Part shown: positions 60,816 through 64,000 of the stretch, piece by piece
How positions within the stretch are numbered: the first letter of the stretch is position 1
Layout: each line of letters opens with the position of its first letter
Origin: Pedobacter sp. MC2016-24
Lineage (GTDB): Bacteria; Bacteroidota; Bacteroidia; Sphingobacteriales; Sphingobacteriaceae
Length of the DNA: 64,000 nt
Reading direction: 5' to 3'
Assembly (NCBI RefSeq): GCF_015223055.1
Contig: NZ_JADFBX010000001.1
Span: forward strand, 868,001 to 932,000
The notes under the pieces: model-generated
Databases searched by the model: none
What the model saw: only the letters and a program-made list of their open reading frames with translations
What the model was told of the DNA's origin: nothing
Translations under genes and position numbers: made by a program

Positions 60816-62999
60816 TTATTTTTCTGCAATAAGTTCAAATACGGCACTTGTTAATGGCGCAATTTTACCAGCAGAAAGATTTAAACCTACTGTCATCAGG
60901 TAATCGCCACTGTATGTTTTTCCATCTTCGGCCTGGGTAGATTTAGTATCGGGAAGCAGATTGATTTCCCGAATTTGATATCTTTTCATCGGATCCAGAC
61001 CTTGTAGCAGGACTTTGCCCATATATTCTTTACGCCTGAAATTTAACAGATAATTGAAAAGTACAGCGCTGGATTTATCCGGACTGGCATACATCAACAC
61101 TGCACGATTCTCCTCGTAGGGTGAAACCAGGCGATACAAATCACCGAACCAGATAACTTCACTGATTCGTTTGTAGGTTTTTACCGCCTGATTGCTGAAC
61201 TTAATTTCTTCTGGTGTCAGGTTCTTTACCCGAATGTCATAGCCCATCTTACCCATCATGGCTACATCTGTGCGGAATTTCAAGGACTGTTTCCCCATAG
61301 ATGTGACGTGACTTGACACCGTTAAGGACGGAAAGAAGTTAAGGTATCCCCACTGGATAAATACCCTTTCTAATGCATCTGTATTGTCACTCGGCCAAAA
61401 CTCTGTAAAGTATTTTAAACCGCCATAATCCACCCTTCCGCCACCACCTGCACAAAGCATGATGGGTAAATGCGGGTGTTTCTCCCGCAAACGTCTCAGG
61501 ATATCAAACAGGGACCTGTTATAGTCGATGAACAGATTACCCTGGTTGTCCTTTAAAAATGGAGAATAGCTATTCGTCAGCATCCGGTTACAGTCCCATT
61601 TAATGAAAGCAATCCCCGGATTTTTAATCAGCAGTTCATTGACCATATCGTATATAAAATCCTGCACTTTAGGATTGATTAAATCAAGCACCAATTGATT
61701 ACGGGAATACGATTCTTCCCGGTTTGGCAATTTCAAAATCCAGTCGGGATGTTTTTCGTACAATTCACTCTTGGGACTTACCATTTCAGGCTCCAGCCAG
61801 ATTCCAAACTGCAAGTGTTTTTTATTGGCCGCATTCACCAGGTAACCAATGCCACCGGGTAACTTTTTTCGATCAGCCTGCCAGTCGCCCAGTGCTGTTT
61901 TATCCGCATCTCTTGGATATTTATTGCCAAACCAACCATCGTCCAGCAAGAACAGATCTACACCAAGCTTGTTGGCTCCGTCAAACAGTTCAACCAGCAC
62001 ATCCTGGTTAAAATCCATATGTGTTGCCTCCCAATTGTTTAAAAGGGTTAACCTTGGTTTGTTGCCATCCAAAACCCCATAATTCCTGGCCCAACGGTGT
62101 AAATTCCGCGTGGCATCGCCCTTACCACTTTTGGTATAGGTAAAGATAAAAGCTGGAGTTTCGAATGTTTTTCCAGGCAGCAATTTATATTCAGAAGCAT
62201 AAGGGTTCATTCCGGTAATCATGCGCAATGAATTTTGCTGATCAATTTCAAAAGAACATTGAAAATTCCCGGACCAGGCCAGGGTTCCTGCAATCAACTC
62301 ACCCGAATTTTCGTCGGAAGGTTTGTTTAACGAGAGGTAAAAACTAGGAGAGCGGTACATTTGTGCCCGTGTACCCAACTTGCTGTCCAGGATTTTTATA
62401 CCCGGGGTCAACTGGCTTTCCTTCATGCGCATCTCCGTCATATAATCCCCGTCAAACTGACTGAGCCAATACTTAGAAGCCTCAAAATGGAGCATTGAAG
62501 AGGCATAATTGGTTAGTGTAACCGGTTTCTTTTCATGATGTCTGACTTCTGTCCATTCTTTAATCACATTTTCCTGGTTGTAAGTCGTAAAATGCAGCAC
62601 CACTTCTACCGGATATTTTGGGTCCTGAAGCATAATGTTTGTGGTAGTGACATTTTCATCGTCCTGATGTTGGTTATGTGTCACGTACCTCAAATCCAGT
62701 GAAGGGTTACCATCTGCATGGACCATACGAATGGCCGGTTCAAAAAGATCTTCCATACCCGCGGCGATATACGCACCTTTACGGCTTGCTGTCAGTAAGT
62801 CCTGATCAGCAGGATTTGTTAATTTCTGACCAAGGTAACTTTGATACAGTTTCTGATCAGTGGATACGGTAAAAATAAGCGTGGTGCTTTTGGTTGCGAC
62901 AACAATTTGTTTTCCATGTTGTGCGGACACTGCAGTAGCCAAACCAAAAATCATCAAAAAACAACTGATAGGTTTGGTCATATTTAATATTTTCATCAC
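60816..62999 (-). CDS. GH36 family alpha-galactosidase
   Basis: The 727 residues begin with a signal peptide (about 10-26). The GH36 N-terminal beta-sandwich is followed by the barrel with LFLLDDGWFG (about 349-358), the nucleophile in FIKWDCNRM (Asp469) and the acid/base in FWPSDNTDALERV (Asp537). These are the standard GH36 positions. It should release terminal alpha-galactose from oligosaccharides in the periplasm or at the surface. Its ATG overlaps the upstream gene's stop by 4 bases. Confidence 0.94.
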   Translation of the reverse strand: MMKILNMTKPISCFLMIFGLATAVSAQHGKQIVVATKSTTLIFTVSTDQKLYQSYLGQKLTNPADQDLLTASRKGAYIAAGMEDLFEPAIRMVHADGNPSLDLRYVTHNQHQDDENVTTTNIMLQDPKYPVEVVLHFTTYNQENVIKEWTEVRHHEKKPVTLTNYASSMLHFEASKYWLSQFDGDYMTEMRMKESQLTPGIKILDSKLGTRAQMYRSPSFYLSLNKPSDENSGELIAGTLAWSGNFQCSFEIDQQNSLRMITGMNPYASEYKLLPGKTFETPAFIFTYTKSGKGDATRNLHRWARNYGVLDGNKPRLTLLNNWEATHMDFNQDVLVELFDGANKLGVDLFLLDDGWFGNKYPRDADKTALGDWQADRKKLPGGIGYLVNAANKKHLQFGIWLEPEMVSPKSELYEKHPDWILKLPNREESYSRNQLVLDLINPKVQDFIYDMVNELLIKNPGIAFIKWDCNRMLTNSYSPFLKDNQGNLFIDYNRSLFDILRRLREKHPHLPIMLCAGGGGRVDYGGLKYFTEFWPSDNTDALERVFIQWGYLNFFPSLTVSSHVTSMGKQSLKFRTDVAMMGKMGYDIRVKNLTPEEIKFSNQAVKTYKRISEVIWFGDLYRLVSPYEENRAVLMYASPDKSSAVLFNYLLNFRRKEYMGKVLLQGLDPMKRYQIREINLLPDTKSTQAEDGKTYSGDYLMTVGLNLSAGKIAPLTSAVFELIAEK

Positions 63000-64000
63000 A
63001 ATTTAATCAACTTGGTGGTTCCAACCTTCATTTGATATTGAAGGTCTTTGCCGGGATTTTTAATGGATACTGTCAATTTATCCCGGCCAGTGCGCTGCAC
63101 TTCCAGATCGAATACACTTCCAAAGGCGTGTATCTGGCGTAAAGCCATGAAGTTCCAGTCTTTAGGCAATCTGGGTGTACATTCGAAGCTGGCCAAACCA
63201 ACCGGACGCATCCCAAATAAGCCTTCTGTAAAGATCCGGCAATACAAACCACTCTCTGCTGACAAATGACGTTGATTGCCCTCAGGATAAGCCTCGACAG
63301 GATAAGGAACATGATCGCCCAGTAAACGACGGCGGGAATAATATTTGATAAAATCGATCGCCTTTTCCGTTTCACCCGCTTCCAATACGCCCCTCAAAGC
63401 ATATAATGTAGATCTATCCCAAAAGGTGTCCTTTCCAGCCTGGGTTGCCAGCCCATCTGCAGTCCACAACCTGGGAGAAAATAAAGCATCAATAGTACCT
63501 TGCTTTCTGTCAAAAATCCCCATCGTTAAAGGCAGACAGATCCAGGCGCGAAGCACGTCGTTACCTTCGTAGTATTTATACGTCTCAAAGCCTTCAACCT
63601 GACCACCAAAATACTTTTCGATATTGGCTTTCAACAGATCGGCTTCTTTTCGATAAGCATCAGTTTGACTTTTGGGCTTCCCGAGGGCCTGTCCCAAAAA
63701 TACCGATGAACGTAAAGCATCATAATATAAGGTGTTCGTCGACAAATTGGCTTTCCCTGCAGGAAAACGGCCTTCCAGTTCATCTTTATCTGAAGTAACC
63801 ACACCTTCCTCATTCATTTTTCGTTTATTGTAGGCCAGACACCATTCAATCAATGGCCATAATTTTCGGGCAGAATCTATATTTCCATTAGCCAATGCAT
63901 AACGTGAGGCACCATAGGCAATCATAGCCTGGTCACCCCGGTCGCCGGCGCCTTTCCATACCGCATCTCCTTCTGCTACGATAGAACTTGGAATGGCCCG
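62996..64000 (-). CDS. Six-hairpin glycosidase-like protein, C-terminal part (runs off the right edge)
   Basis: The open frame extends from the stop at 62996 to the window end, about 334 residues, with no start visible. GAGDRGDQAMIAYGASRYALANGN, SARKLWPLIEWCLAYNKRKMNEEGVVTSDKDELEGRFP and NDVLRAWICLPLTMGIFD fit an alpha/alpha-toroid (six-hairpin) glycosidase such as GH78- or GH63-like enzymes. A beta-sandwich C-terminus (FDLEVQRTGRDKLTVSIKNPGKDLQYQMK) follows. The stop overlaps the GH36 start, so the two are coupled. Exact family cannot be set without the N-terminus. Confidence 0.75.
   Translation of the reverse strand, partial: RAIPSSIVAEGDAVWKGAGDRGDQAMIAYGASRYALANGNIDSARKLWPLIEWCLAYNKRKMNEEGVVTSDKDELEGRFPAGKANLSTNTLYYDALRSSVFLGQALGKPKSQTDAYRKEADLLKANIEKYFGGQVEGFETYKYYEGNDVLRAWICLPLTMGIFDRKQGTIDALFSPRLWTADGLATQAGKDTFWDRSTLYALRGVLEAGETEKAIDFIKYYSRRRLLGDHVPYPVEAYPEGNQRHLSAESGLYCRIFTEGLFGMRPVGLASFECTPRLPKDWNFMALRQIHAFGSVFDLEVQRTGRDKLTVSIKNPGKDLQYQMKVGTTKLIKL

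Overview
The window looks like chromosomal DNA of a Bacteroidota soil or plant-associated bacterium of the Sphingobacteriaceae type (Pedobacter-like). The basis is gene content: two SusC/SusD pairs, a further STN-type TonB receptor, two ECF sigma/FecR cascades, many lipoproteins and glycoside hydrolases, a DUF1003 protein, YiaA, Ku and a 7TMR-DISM kinase. Species cannot be fixed from the sequence alone.

Layout. (1) 1-11.2 kb, all on minus: an amino-sugar utilisation locus. In transcription order it has a FucP/NagP-like MFS transporter, SusC, SusD, a CBM9-like protein, NagA, a NagB-like deaminase, a PhyH dioxygenase, a TIM-barrel sugar isomerase and the start of a GH106-like hydrolase. Two LacI-type palindromes lie upstream of the transporter. 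(2) 11.3-19.4 kb: an AT-rich accessory zone with an Rpn/PD-(D/E)XK protein, a duplicated GNAT gene (one copy 5'-truncated), a pentapeptide-like membrane protein, small ORFs, a dead IS1595-type transposase, an aminotransferase fragment, a repeated terminator module and REP-like palindromes. (3) 19.4-29.7 kb, minus: sigma factor, FecR, SusC with STN domain, SusD, TlpA-like thioredoxin, DsbD-alpha domain protein, AraC-type DNA-binding domain and a GH5-like hydrolase, a regulated uptake/degradation locus whose middle is conspicuously AT-rich. (4) 29.8-34.6 kb: a small membrane protein, an Rpn-like gene preceded by its own collapsed duplicate, a LytTR regulator with a membrane protein, an ankyrin lipoprotein and an OmpW-like porin. 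(5) 34.8-38.8 kb: tRNA-Ser followed by accessory DNA, with a 61-bp foldback palindrome, an ATPase tail, a lipoprotein gene with an internally deleted relic copy, a RhuM fragment and an AlbA_2/HATPase regulator. (6) 38.8-44.7 kb, minus: sigma, FecR, TonB receptor, lipoprotein. (7) 44.9-59.3 kb: tRNA-Thr and mostly housekeeping or stress genes (DUF1003, YiaA, an M16 protease pair with an in-frame stop in the catalytic member, ArsR-SRPBCC-DUF4256 operon, thioredoxin-reductase-like protein, Rnk/GreA-like factor, sensor kinase, DUF4142, Ku, YdcF). (8) 59.3-64 kb, minus: GH28, GH36 and a truncated six-hairpin glycosidase, the end of a plant-polysaccharide locus running off the right edge.

No clearly new multi-gene system is proved. 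The most distinctive signals are the serial decay of duplicated genes, palindromic repeats that have become protein sequence in FecR and GNAT, the four-copy terminator module, the foldback, and the stop-interrupted M16 protease.
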